Assembly: GCA_047633055.1 (NCBI GenBank)
Contig: JBLIEI010000015.1
Location: 1 to 64,000, forward strand
Source: CALJFL01 sp047633055
GTDB lineage: Bacteria; Pseudomonadota; Gammaproteobacteria; Pseudomonadales; Halieaceae
DNA: 64,000 nt
Direction: 5' to 3'
A model generated the notes under the pieces. The model had not been told where the DNA came from. It saw nothing but the letters and a program-made list of their open reading frames with translations, and did not search any database. Shown here in pieces: positions 45,296-54,402 of the stretch. The first letter of the stretch is position 1. Each line of letters opens with the position of its first letter. The position numbers and the translations under genes are program-made.

Positions 45296-46984
45296 ATGTA
45301 CCATCAATATTTCGGTTTGACTGAAGCCCCTTTTTCGATTGCGGTGAACCCCCGCTATCTTTTTATGAGCCCCCGGCATCGCGATGCCTTGGCGCATTTG
45401 CTCTACGGCGTGGGAGCAGGAGGTGGGTTTATCCTTTTGACCGGTGAAGTTGGCACCGGTAAAACCACCATTAATCGATGCTTGCTGGAGCAACTGCCAG
45501 ATGACACCGACATAGCAATTATCCTCAACCCGGCGCTCAGTGCTATTGAGTTGCTGGCAAGCGCCTGCGATGAGTTGGCGATTGATTATGGTGCCGATCA
45601 TCGCAGCCTGAAGACTCTGACCGATCGCCTGCACAGTTTTTTACTGGAGAATCACGGCAGGGGGCGTAAAACTGTGTTGCTGATCGACGAGGCGCAGCAC
45701 CTGGATTTTGACGTACTCGAGCAGATTCGGCTGCTGACTAATCTTGAGACCAACAGCCAAAAGTTGTTGCAAATCATTTTGATTGGCCAGCCCGAGCTAG
45801 CCCATATGCTGGCCAGGCCGGAGTTGCGCCAACTGAATCAACGGATTACCGCCCGCTATAATCTGGAGGCGCTCAATCGAGAGGAAACCGGTGCGTATAT
45901 TCGCCACCGGTTACACATTGCGGGCCTTGCCGCCAGCCGCGAGCTATTTCCAATAGCGGTGGTACGGGACATTCATCGGCGCACCCGCGGTATTCCCCGA
46001 TTGATCAACTTGTTATGTGATCGCACCCTGCTGGGCGCCTATGGCAAGAATGCCACTCAGGCGAATAAGTCTCTTTTGGCAGCGGCAGCGCTAGAGGTGA
46101 TGGGTAAGGCACCTGCAGTCGTTCCAGCGCAGCGATCTGCTTTCGCTATTGCGGGTGCCGGGACTAGCGTAGCCCTTGCCATACTGGCAGTAGCCTTCGG
46201 TTGGTATTATCTGGGGCAGAGCGGTACACCTATGGCGGACCGAGAGGTCGTGAAATTACAGCCGGCAGCCACCTTGGTGGAGGCGAAAGCGCCGGAAGTG
46301 TTGCCGGTTGCTGCGGTTGCCGAGCTAAGGGCCGACGTTAACCCGGAGCTGGATAATCCCGATGCCTGGCTGATGCCGCCGTTGGACGCCTGGGACTTAC
46401 TTTGGTCTTTGAGCTCTCAGGCTGCTCCGCCTCTGGAACTATGCCAGGTGCAGCCAGCGGCTCATTTGCAATGTAGCCGCTCACGTGGCCAGACATGGAG
46501 TGAGCTCGCCTCGTTTAATCGACCCTTATTACTAAACCTGATAGATAATGACCGGTTCGCGGTGAGTGTTATTTTGCTTGAAATAATCGGTCGAACGGCA
46601 GCGCTGGCGTCCAGCAAAGGTGTCAGGGAAGTCGATCTGGCAATGCTGGCTCCGCTGTGGACCGGAAAGTTCGCATACTTATGGCATCCGCCTGCCGGGT
46701 TTTCGCGTCCTTTGGCGCTGGGTGATAACGAACCCGCTGTAGCTCAGGTGGCGGCATTGTTCGCCCGACTCGATCACCAATCGCAGAGTCTCGCCGGCAA
46801 TCAGTTTAACCAGGCGCTTGATCAGCGAGTCAGATTGTTCCAGCGAGCGAACCGCCTGGACGATGACGGGGTAGTGGGTGAGCAAACCTTGCTAAAAATT
46901 AACGAGCAGCTGGGTATCGATCTCACTCCTGCGGCAGCGCGAGAGCGTCTGTTGAACGACTTGGCAAATCTGGTGCAACGATGA
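45296..46984 (+). CDS. gspA: GspA/ExeA AAA+ ATPase (type II secretion assembly)
   Basis: 562 residues from the ATG at 45296 (MYHQYFGLTEAPFSIAVNPR); 22 extra upstream codons are unlikely. AAA+ domain: Walker A GEVGTGKT at 50-57, Walker B LLIDEAQHL near 128. A single helix (about 280-305, ALAILAVAFGWYYLG) is followed by a periplasmic part with a C-terminal peptidoglycan-binding domain (RLDDDGVVGEQTLLKIN). ExeA opens peptidoglycan for secretin placement. GspB follows 28 bp later. The rest of the secretion system is not here. Confidence 0.92.
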   Translation: MYHQYFGLTEAPFSIAVNPRYLFMSPRHRDALAHLLYGVGAGGGFILLTGEVGTGKTTINRCLLEQLPDDTDIAIILNPALSAIELLASACDELAIDYGADHRSLKTLTDRLHSFLLENHGRGRKTVLLIDEAQHLDFDVLEQIRLLTNLETNSQKLLQIILIGQPELAHMLARPELRQLNQRITARYNLEALNREETGAYIRHRLHIAGLAASRELFPIAVVRDIHRRTRGIPRLINLLCDRTLLGAYGKNATQANKSLLAAAALEVMGKAPAVVPAQRSAFAIAGAGTSVALAILAVAFGWYYLGQSGTPMADREVVKLQPAATLVEAKAPEVLPVAAVAELRADVNPELDNPDAWLMPPLDAWDLLWSLSSQAAPPLELCQVQPAAHLQCSRSRGQTWSELASFNRPLLLNLIDNDRFAVSVILLEIIGRTAALASSKGVREVDLAMLAPLWTGKFAYLWHPPAGFSRPLALGDNEPAVAQVAALFARLDHQSQSLAGNQFNQALDQRVRLFQRANRLDDDGVVGEQTLLKINEQLGIDLTPAAARERLLNDLANLVQR

Positions 46985-47012
46985 TCTCTCGATTACTGGT
47001 AGGGAAGGCCTC

Positions 47013-47828
47013 ATGTCACTGATTCTCGATGCGCTTAATCGCTCAGAGGCGGAACGTCGGGGGGGCGGTGCGGTGCCAGGGCTTGCCACTGAACACTTTG
47101 TGGGTGGAAATATTGACGCTACGGGGAGGTTTTCCATGTTTTCGACCTTACCCTGGATCGTATTAGTGCTTGTAGTAGCGGCCGCTGTCATTGCCTGGGT
47201 GTTGCTGGCAGACAGAGGAAGTCATGAAGCGCCGCTATCCTCAGCCCACACGAACTTGGCAGAGGGCAAAGCAAACAGCGTGGTTTCTGTCCAGAGGGGA
47301 AAACCGGCGGAAATCGTCAGGCCGGCGACCTCGGTCGCTTCTCCCGACTCGCTGCCGGCGATTACCTCCCCGGCTGCAATTCGGAGTGCGGCAGTCGATG
47401 ATGAAGCTGCGAGTGATGTAGCAGCCCTGTACGGACAACCTGCGGGAGCTGAGGTGGGTTCTGGCGTTACCGCTGGCGCAGATCCTCCGGCGAAGCAGAC
47501 GGACGCTGAAAGTGTGGATATGGAAAAAATTCTTGCACAGGCCCAGTCAGAAATTGAAGATGCGAGTCTGCAGGCACATCCAGCGCCTTTTCTGGCGGGT
47601 CTGTCCCAGCAGCGCAAGGACCAAATTCCTACCATTATGTACAGCGTTCACAATTATTCCGGGAGGCCCAGTGAGTCGACTGTGGTCCTAAATGGGAGAT
47701 CTACCAGGGAGGGCGTCGGTTTGTCTGGCGGTATAAAAGTAGTAGAAATATTGCCTGACTCTGTGGTGCTAGAGTTTCAGGGCGAGCAGTTTCGCCTGCG
47801 CGCCCTGAATAGTTGGGTCAATCTTTGA
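47013..47828 (+). CDS. gspB: GspB general secretion pathway protein
   Basis: 271 residues. Conserved opening MSLILDALNRSEAERRGGG, one membrane helix (TLPWIVLVLVVAAAVIAWVLL), a long Pro/Ala/Ser-rich spacer and a C-terminal GspB domain (TIMYSVHNYSGRPSESTVVLNG to LNSWVNL). Works with GspA in placing the secretin GspD. Co-transcribed with gspA. Confidence 0.92.
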   Translation: MSLILDALNRSEAERRGGGAVPGLATEHFVGGNIDATGRFSMFSTLPWIVLVLVVAAAVIAWVLLADRGSHEAPLSSAHTNLAEGKANSVVSVQRGKPAEIVRPATSVASPDSLPAITSPAAIRSAAVDDEAASDVAALYGQPAGAEVGSGVTAGADPPAKQTDAESVDMEKILAQAQSEIEDASLQAHPAPFLAGLSQQRKDQIPTIMYSVHNYSGRPSESTVVLNGRSTREGVGLSGGIKVVEILPDSVVLEFQGEQFRLRALNSWVNL

Positions 47829-47856
47829 CCGTCGACCGCTCCTGCGGGGGAGAAGG

Positions 47857-48267
47857 TTACTCGGCGCTCAGGCCCCTTTCGCGCAGCTTCTTTGCCTCTT
47901 TAAGGTCGAAGCCTTTGGTGCGCCAGTCTTTTGCATCAACGGCAGTGAAGTCATCATTTTGCCATTTGCGGGCATCTTCAAGATTAAATTTGGCCCGGTG
48001 CCAATCGGCCGATGCCTCGGCGGTATAGCCCGCGTCATGCCATGCGGTAATGGTACTGCGCTCTTTAAATCCTGCGTCGAACCAGCGTTGAACTGTGTCG
48101 GAGTTGAAACCCATCTCCCGGTACTTTGCCGCTTCACCGGCTGACAGGCCAAGGGCTTTAAGATTCTCCGCTTCTACTGGAGAGAACCCGCCCCAGGTAG
48201 GGGTGGAGCCGCAGGCTGCGAGAAACAGAGAAAGGACGAGTAGTACGGCAAATTTAGCGTTGCGCAT
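47857..48267 (-). CDS. lipoprotein built of 13-residue tandem repeats
   Basis: 136 residues from the ATG at 48265-48267 (MRNAKFAVLLVLSLFLAACGS), with GAGGT upstream; an ATG 4 codons earlier also exists. Lipobox FLAAC. The mature part is almost wholly eight 13-residue units (one of 14) of the pattern GFxxxxAxxWxxA, e.g. GFNSDTVQRWFDA, GYTAEASADWHRA, DFTAVDAKDWRTK, GFDLKEAKKLRER. Each unit looks like one short amphipathic helix and a turn. The role is unknown; converges on gspB. Not a TPR or Sel1 repeat, whose units are longer. Confidence 0.75.
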   Translation of the reverse strand: MRNAKFAVLLVLSLFLAACGSTPTWGGFSPVEAENLKALGLSAGEAAKYREMGFNSDTVQRWFDAGFKERSTITAWHDAGYTAEASADWHRAKFNLEDARKWQNDDFTAVDAKDWRTKGFDLKEAKKLRERGLSAE

Positions 48268-48388
48268 GAGAGACCTCAATAAAATATCAGCGAGAAGCGG
48301 CGATTCTACTGTATTGAAGGAGAACGGCCAACTGGCGGCGCAGTGATGTTTTGAGCGTTTCCGGAGCCTCTTTATAGAAAGACCCGAA

Positions 48389-49813
48389 TTAATCGAGCCG
48401 CAGGTAGTCGCGCATTACCTCAAAAATCTCTGGCTGGCTTAGGAAGGTGGGTACCCGACCAATCGCTTCCTGGTTGCCAAAAATCGGCACATTAGCGCCA
48501 GTGTGTTCCTCGGCCGAGAAATTATTGGTGGCGTAGTTTATAGCCATCAATGAGCCTTCCGGGGTTTCGATACGGGCCAGTTTTCCCGGGGTAAAAATGG
48601 GTATCGGGAATGACCTGAACAGACTGTCTATGGGTACTAATTGCGCGGCCTGACTGTGGTCTGCGGTGACCAATACCAATGTGTTGGGGTGAGATGCAGC
48701 GAAGGCCAAGGCACTGGCCAGTGCTTCATTTAGCTGCTCGAGTTCACCGATAGAGCCGCAGGGCTTACGGTAGTGGGATTGCTTATCGATCGAGGCAGAT
48801 TCAATCATCAGGAAAAACCCAGGGGACTCCTCCCGGTCCAAAATGTGTAAAGCAGCGTCCGTCATTTCACTCAGTGAAGGCATCCCAGAAAAGTCCGGAT
48901 TGGCTTCACACACCATAGCGGCGGGTTGGGTGACGTCGCCCAGATAGTGGTGGATAGAATTCAACCAACTCGCTTCCGGTGATTCCGCTTTCCGGCCATT
49001 TTCGCCGCGCAAGCGTACTGGCATGGTGTCGGGTGAAAATAGGCCCAATAAGCGATTGACAGATGCGACATCTGCTAGCTCTGCCGCCGAGGCTACCGTA
49101 GTGAAGCCAGCGGCTCTGGCTGTCTCTAGCACGGTGCTCGAAGTGCTACCTTCGGTGAGCGGCATAAAGTATTGACTGCCGCCGCCCAAAATAACATCGA
49201 GTTTGGATTCTGCCAGCTGTTCGGAGATCGAGCCAGGCCCACCCTTAGCTTTCGTCTCTTGGGCACAATCACCCATAAAAACATCGCTGTAGAACACTTC
49301 CTGCATCAGATCGGGGCTTTGGCATAGTCGTGCACTCATATGTGCAGCAAATGCCGCTGGAGTGGCGTCGGTAACGCTGGCAGTGGAGACCAGGCCGGTC
49401 CGAAAACCTCGCTGCTGTGCTATTTCAGCAATCGTGGGAAAAATCTGGTTGTCTCCCGCCCGGGTGGATATGCGCCCGCGGCTGGTTATCTCGCCAGTGG
49501 CTATGCTGGTCGCCGTGTTGGCAGAGTCAGAAACATAGACGGGTTTGCCGCCGAGTTTGTCTTCAATAGCCAGTATTTGTACCGCACCGCGCATAGGCAG
49601 TTCATCGAGCAATAATCGACCATTCGCCCCGACCAGATAGTTGCGGGCAATGGTAATCTGCTGATCGTCCATGCCATCACCGATTATCAGGATGACATTG
49701 CGCTGCGGCGACGACGGGGTAAGGTCTATATCGCCTTGTGCCCAGACCGTTGCGCTAACGTTCGTGTAAAGGAGAGTGGCTGTGAGCAGGCCGGTCCATT
49801 GCTTGTTTAACAT
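48389..49813 (-). CDS. exported alkaline phosphatase
   Basis: 474 residues from the ATG at 49811-49813 (MLNKQWTGLLTATLLY). Signal peptide to about 25. LIIGDGMDDQQI (metal Asp), VSDSANTATSIATGEIT with the nucleophilic Ser, LIESASIDKQSHYRKP and LVTADHSQAA carry the metal ligands of the PhoA superfamily. It releases phosphate from organic esters in the periplasm. No clear Pho box was seen upstream. Confidence 0.9.
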   Translation of the reverse strand: MLNKQWTGLLTATLLYTNVSATVWAQGDIDLTPSSPQRNVILIIGDGMDDQQITIARNYLVGANGRLLLDELPMRGAVQILAIEDKLGGKPVYVSDSANTATSIATGEITSRGRISTRAGDNQIFPTIAEIAQQRGFRTGLVSTASVTDATPAAFAAHMSARLCQSPDLMQEVFYSDVFMGDCAQETKAKGGPGSISEQLAESKLDVILGGGSQYFMPLTEGSTSSTVLETARAAGFTTVASAAELADVASVNRLLGLFSPDTMPVRLRGENGRKAESPEASWLNSIHHYLGDVTQPAAMVCEANPDFSGMPSLSEMTDAALHILDREESPGFFLMIESASIDKQSHYRKPCGSIGELEQLNEALASALAFAASHPNTLVLVTADHSQAAQLVPIDSLFRSFPIPIFTPGKLARIETPEGSLMAINYATNNFSAEEHTGANVPIFGNQEAIGRVPTFLSQPEIFEVMRDYLRLD

Positions 49814-50017
49814 GGTGCTATTTCCGCGCAAAAAGTCGACGCTAGTGTAACCATCAAAACTGACGATTGCACATTTGTCTCCGGGCAGGCAAACAATGGC
49901 CCGCGGTATAACTAAGCGGCTTCATTTGCTTGAATCCCCGCCATTCGCCGCCTAGTCTCCTTATACTACTGTGAAGATCCTAGATAGCCGATAACGTATT
50001 CAACAGAGAGGTTAGGT

Positions 50018-50926
50018 ATGGGTGGCAAAATTAGGGCGGCCATTATTGGTCCGGGAAATATCGGCACAGACTTGCTGGTGAAAGCGATGCGCAGCGATCT
50101 TATTGAGCCGGTATGGATGGTAGGTGTAATAGCCGATTCGCCCGGGCTGCTAAGAGCGCATGAAATGGGATTGAAGACCACGGCTGAGGGCGTGAACGGA
50201 ATGCTGCCGACAATGCGCGAGGACCGAGTGCAAATCTGTTTTGACGCAACATCCGCCTATGTTCACGCTGAAAACAGCCGCAAGGTTAACGCGTATGGCG
50301 CAGTGATGATTGATCTGACCCCGGCAGCCATTGGTCCGTACTGCGTGCCTTCGGTCAATCTTGAGCAGGCGGTAGCGGCTAAGGCCATGAACGTAAACAT
50401 GGTGACCTGTGGCGGGCAGGCGACTATCCCTTTGGTCGCAGCAGTGAGTCGAGTGCAGGCGGTAAGTTACGGCGAAATTGTGGCCACCGTATCCTCCAAG
50501 TCCGCCGGCCCTGGCACCCGTAAAAATATTGACGAATTTACCCGCACCACCGCCAATGGTATTGCGGAAGTTGGCGGCGCCGATGAAGGTAAAGCCATTA
50601 TTGTGATCAATCCGGCAGAACCACCGCTGATAATGCGTGACACCGTTCACTGCCTGACAAAAGAGGCGCCCGATGAAGCCGCGATTACCGAGTCGGTGTT
50701 GGCGATGATTGCTGAAGTGCAAAAGTATGTGCCCGGTTATACCTTGAAAAACGGCCCGGTTTTCGATGGCAAACGGGTTTCTATTTATATGGAGGTTGAA
50801 GGGCTGGGTGATTTTCTCCCCAAATACGCAGGGAACCTGGACATTATGACGGCGGCGGGACTGCGCACCGCAGAATTGTATGCTGAGCAGATGCTGTCCG
50901 GTGAATTTGTGCCGTACGCAGCTTAG
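50018..50926 (+). CDS. mhpF: acetaldehyde dehydrogenase (acylating)
   Basis: 302 residues. Rossmann AAIIGPGNIGTDLL, catalytic Cys131 in MVTCGGQATIPLV, and KSAGPGTRKNIDEFT, as in MhpF/BphJ/HsaG. It turns acetaldehyde or propanal, channelled from its aldolase partner, into the acyl-CoA with NAD+. The partner gene starts 11 bp later. A ribosome site AGAGAGG lies 8 bp upstream. Confidence 0.95.
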   Translation: MGGKIRAAIIGPGNIGTDLLVKAMRSDLIEPVWMVGVIADSPGLLRAHEMGLKTTAEGVNGMLPTMREDRVQICFDATSAYVHAENSRKVNAYGAVMIDLTPAAIGPYCVPSVNLEQAVAAKAMNVNMVTCGGQATIPLVAAVSRVQAVSYGEIVATVSSKSAGPGTRKNIDEFTRTTANGIAEVGGADEGKAIIVINPAEPPLIMRDTVHCLTKEAPDEAAITESVLAMIAEVQKYVPGYTLKNGPVFDGKRVSIYMEVEGLGDFLPKYAGNLDIMTAAGLRTAELYAEQMLSGEFVPYAA

Positions 50927-50937
50927 GAGATTAGAAC

Positions 50938-51969
50938 ATGGACTTAAAGGGCAGAAAAATTACCGTGCACGATATGTGTCTGCGCGATGGCATGCATCCC
51001 AAACAGCATCAAATCACCGTCGAGCAGATGGTGACCGTGGCCAGGGCGATGGATGAAGCGGGAGTGCCAATGATTGAGGTCACCCACGGCGATGGCTTGG
51101 GTGGCAAGAGCGTCAACTATGGCTTTCCCGCTGCGTCGGACGAAGAATATCTGACCGCAGTGTGCAAAGTGGTCAATCACACCAAGGTGTCGGCGTTGCT
51201 GCTTCCTGGCATAGGAACCATCGACCATCTCAAAATGGCGGTGGACTGCGGTATCTCAACTATCCGTATAGCAACGCATTGCACGGAGGCAGACGTATCC
51301 GAGCAGCACATTACATTTGCCAGTCAGATGGGTAGTCTGGATACCGTCGGTTTTCTGATGATGGCCCACATGATTGAAGCAGACGAACTGGTAACACAAC
51401 TCAAACTCATGGAATCCTATGGCGCTAACTGCGTTTATATAACGGACTCTGCGGGCTATATGTTGCCGGACGATGTCGCCTCGCGTGTTGCATTGGCGCG
51501 CCAAGAACTAAAGCCGGAGACAGAGCTGGGTTTCCATGGTCACCACAATATGGCCATGGGCATAGCCAATTCTCTGGCCGCAGTTGAGGCAGGTGCAAAT
51601 CGCATAGACGGCTCCATGGCCGGGTTGGGCGCAGGCGCTGGCAATACTCCGCTGGAGGTTTTTATTGCGGTCTGCGATCGCATGGGCATTGAAACGGGTG
51701 TGGATCTTTTCAAGGTGATGGACATTGCCGAGGATTTGATCGTGCCCATGATGGACAACATGGTTCGAGTTGATCGAGATTCGTTGACGCTGGGTTACGC
51801 GGGGGTTTATTCCTCTTTCCTTTTATTTGCCAAGCGTAGCGCCGAAAAATACAAGCTGTCCAGTAGGGACATTTTGATGGAACTGGGTAGGCGGCGCACA
51901 GTGGGTGGACAGGAAGACATGATTGAGGATCTGGCGCTGGATATGGCCAGGGAACAGGGAACACTGTAA
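50938..51969 (+). CDS. mhpE: 4-hydroxy-2-oxovalerate aldolase
   Basis: 343 residues. HDMCLRDGMH with Arg16, Asp17 and His20, and GFHGHHNMAMGIANSLAAVEAGANRIDGSMAGLG with metal His ligands: the DRE-TIM metallolyase pattern of MhpE/BphI/HsaF. It splits 4-hydroxy-2-oxoacids into pyruvate and an aldehyde and works in a channelling complex with the dehydrogenase upstream. The dienelactone/hydratase steps (MhpD) are not seen here. Confidence 0.95.
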   Translation: MDLKGRKITVHDMCLRDGMHPKQHQITVEQMVTVARAMDEAGVPMIEVTHGDGLGGKSVNYGFPAASDEEYLTAVCKVVNHTKVSALLLPGIGTIDHLKMAVDCGISTIRIATHCTEADVSEQHITFASQMGSLDTVGFLMMAHMIEADELVTQLKLMESYGANCVYITDSAGYMLPDDVASRVALARQELKPETELGFHGHHNMAMGIANSLAAVEAGANRIDGSMAGLGAGAGNTPLEVFIAVCDRMGIETGVDLFKVMDIAEDLIVPMMDNMVRVDRDSLTLGYAGVYSSFLLFAKRSAEKYKLSSRDILMELGRRRTVGGQEDMIEDLALDMAREQGTL

Positions 51970-51999
51970 ATGCAGGCAAGTTCGCGAAGGGAACAATAG

Positions 52000-53718
52000 A
52001 TGTTGGAGCAGCAAGAAAATGCGTGGGATCACAGCGTCGATGTATTGGTGGTCGGTTCCGGAAACGGGGGTTTGACGGCGGCGCTCTGTAACTATGAAAT
52101 GGGATGCCAGGACGTGCTGGTGATAGAAAAGTCCGACAAGATCGGCGGCACCAGCGCTACTTCGGGTGGCGGTATCTGGGTACCCTGTAGTCATTATGCC
52201 AAGGCCTGTGGCGCCGATGATTCGCTGGTCGAGGCGGCGGAATATCTCGACCATACGCTGGCTGGTGAGGATATACCTCCAGAGCTGGTTGACACCTATT
52301 TGCAAAATGGTCCGAAAATGCTGGAATTTCTGGGGCAGCGTAGCGAGGTTGCCTATGAATCCCTGGGTCATTATCCCGATTACTATTCGAGTTACCCTGG
52401 AGCGAAATCCGGTCATCGCTCCCTGGAGCCCAAACCCATTAATGCGTCTGAACTGGGAGATGACTACCAACGTATGACGTATTCACATCATATGATGCGG
52501 CTGTTTGGGGTGATCCATTTTACGCAAGTAGAAGCACAGGTGTTGATGTTGCAATTGCCAGGCTGGATAAAAATAACATTCAGCATGATCGTAAAGTACA
52601 TTTTCGATATTCCTTGGCGATTTAAGACCCGTATTTCGCGGCGTTTGTGCTGCGGCGCCGCAGGCATTGCAAGGCTGTATCTCTCTCTCAAGCAAAGGAA
52701 TATACCCGTCTGGTTTGATAGTCCCATGGTGGACCTGATAGAGCAGGATGGGCAGGTGGTCGGAGCACTGGTTTCTCGCCAAGGGCAAACCCTGCGGGTG
52801 CAGGCCCGTAAGGGCGTCATACTTGCCGCCGGGGGATTCGAACAAAATCAGGCCATGCGAGAGCAGTATCTGCCGCAACCTACCAATACGCAGTGGAGTG
52901 CCGGTGTCCACGGCAACACGGGCGACCCACTGCGCGCTGGCTTAAAACTGGGTGCTAGCACTCGCCTGTTAAACGGGGCATGGTGGACCACCACCCTCTG
53001 TGTGCCAGACGAACCCGCGCCGCGGCTGAGCATTATGGAAAAGTCCTTTCCCGGCTCCTGTGTTGTTAACAGCAAGGGCTGGCGTTTTGCCAATGAGTCG
53101 CAGAACTATATGGCCTTCCAGAAACGATTATTTGAAGCTCACTCGGACGATAATCCCTGTGCGCCCGCCTATCATATCTTCGACTCTCGTTTTCGCCGCA
53201 ATTACATGGTGGGACCTTTGATGACGGCCGCGATGCGGCCCGACTGGACTGTACCCAAGAAATGGTTTGATACCGGTTTTATAGGCAAAGCGGATACTCT
53301 TACCGAACTAGCAGAGCAGATGGGCATTGATCCTCAAGGTCTGGAGGAGACGATTGTGCGCATGAATGGCTTTGCGCACAGCGGTGTAGATGAAGATTTC
53401 CAGCGGGGCGATTCAGCATACGATCGTTACTATGCAGACCCTGCAGTGCTACCCAACCCATGTCTAGCCACCATCGATGAAGGCCCTTTCTACGCAATGC
53501 GAATAGAAGCTGGGGATTTTGGCACCCTGGGTGGCCTGGCAACCGATGTCTCCGCGCGGGTTTTGAAAGAGAGTGGTGGGGTGATCAAAGGCCTGTTTGC
53601 TATAGGCAATTGCTCTGCAGCCATTCTGTCCACCTATCCGGGGCCGGGCGCGACTTTGGGTCCGGCGATGACCATGGCCTATCAGGCAGCCAAGCAGATT
53701 AATGATTATCAGGATTAA
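52000..53718 (+). CDS. FAD-dependent 3-ketosteroid dehydrogenase-like protein (KstD family)
   Basis: 572 residues. FAD site VLVVGSGNGGLTAALCNYE, IEKSDKIGGTSATSGGGIWVPCS, and a second FAD block GGVIKGLFAIGNCSAAILSTYPGPGATLGPAMTMAYQAAKQI near the end. This is the flavoprotein fold of 3-oxosteroid 1-dehydrogenases, fumarate reductase-like. Placed 30 bp after the aldolase with the SnoaL-like gene 15 bp later, it suggests steroid ring-A dehydrogenation or a related ketone. Confidence 0.85.
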   Translation: MLEQQENAWDHSVDVLVVGSGNGGLTAALCNYEMGCQDVLVIEKSDKIGGTSATSGGGIWVPCSHYAKACGADDSLVEAAEYLDHTLAGEDIPPELVDTYLQNGPKMLEFLGQRSEVAYESLGHYPDYYSSYPGAKSGHRSLEPKPINASELGDDYQRMTYSHHMMRLFGVIHFTQVEAQVLMLQLPGWIKITFSMIVKYIFDIPWRFKTRISRRLCCGAAGIARLYLSLKQRNIPVWFDSPMVDLIEQDGQVVGALVSRQGQTLRVQARKGVILAAGGFEQNQAMREQYLPQPTNTQWSAGVHGNTGDPLRAGLKLGASTRLLNGAWWTTTLCVPDEPAPRLSIMEKSFPGSCVVNSKGWRFANESQNYMAFQKRLFEAHSDDNPCAPAYHIFDSRFRRNYMVGPLMTAAMRPDWTVPKKWFDTGFIGKADTLTELAEQMGIDPQGLEETIVRMNGFAHSGVDEDFQRGDSAYDRYYADPAVLPNPCLATIDEGPFYAMRIEAGDFGTLGGLATDVSARVLKESGGVIKGLFAIGNCSAAILSTYPGPGATLGPAMTMAYQAAKQINDYQD

Positions 53719-53733
53719 GTGCTGGAGACCACA

Positions 53734-54189
53734 ATGATCGATCTGGAAGCGATAGAACTTATCAAACAACTGAAGGCACGTTATTTCCGTTTTTTGGATA
53801 CAGCCGATTTCAAAGGTCTACAGTCGGTATTTACAGACGATGCCACGGCCTATTTCAAAGGTGGTGAGTATGAGTTTGATCTTCAAGGCTGGGATGCCTT
53901 GCGTAATTTTTATGCGCAGTCGTTCACGCCACAAAAATTCGGCATGCATCATGGCCATCATCCGGAGATCACAGTCGATGGCGATACGGCTACTGGTATT
54001 TGGTATCTTCACGATGTATTTATCGACCTGGAAGCTAAAATCACGCTGACCGGTTCCGCGCTCTATGACGACAAGTATGTGCGTATGGATGAGGGTTGGA
54101 AAATCGCTTACACTGGCTATAAGCGGTTGTATGAGGAAGTTGCTACCCGGGGGGATAACCTGACGGTAACGGTCAAGCCAATTAACTGA
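53734..54189 (+). CDS. SnoaL-like (NTF2-fold) protein
   Basis: 151 residues from the ATG at 53734 (MIDLEAIELIKQLKARYF), 15 bp after the KstD-like stop. The NTF2 cone shows KARYFRFLDTADFKGLQSVFTDDATAYF, MHHGHHPEITVDGDTATGIWYLHDVFIDL and DEGWKIAYTGYKRL. Many members are hydratases or isomerases of polyketide or steroid type. It probably acts with the flavoprotein upstream. Confidence 0.85.
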   Translation: MIDLEAIELIKQLKARYFRFLDTADFKGLQSVFTDDATAYFKGGEYEFDLQGWDALRNFYAQSFTPQKFGMHHGHHPEITVDGDTATGIWYLHDVFIDLEAKITLTGSALYDDKYVRMDEGWKIAYTGYKRLYEEVATRGDNLTVTVKPIN

Positions 54190-54402
54190 CCGAGCTGGAG
54201 CTCGACCTCAAATCCCCCCTGAGCCAAATCTGCCGTACCTGATGGTGCGATTTCTCACTGAGTTTAGTGACCTTGAACTTATGCCCGTTTGCAAGTATAA
54301 GAAGATAAAATGGGCCGTTACCAGTACGTCGGCCTACTAAAAAGACCCGCTATGGGCGCAGCCACTGTGCGTTCAATGTAACAACCCATGTACTGAAGGG
54401 TA

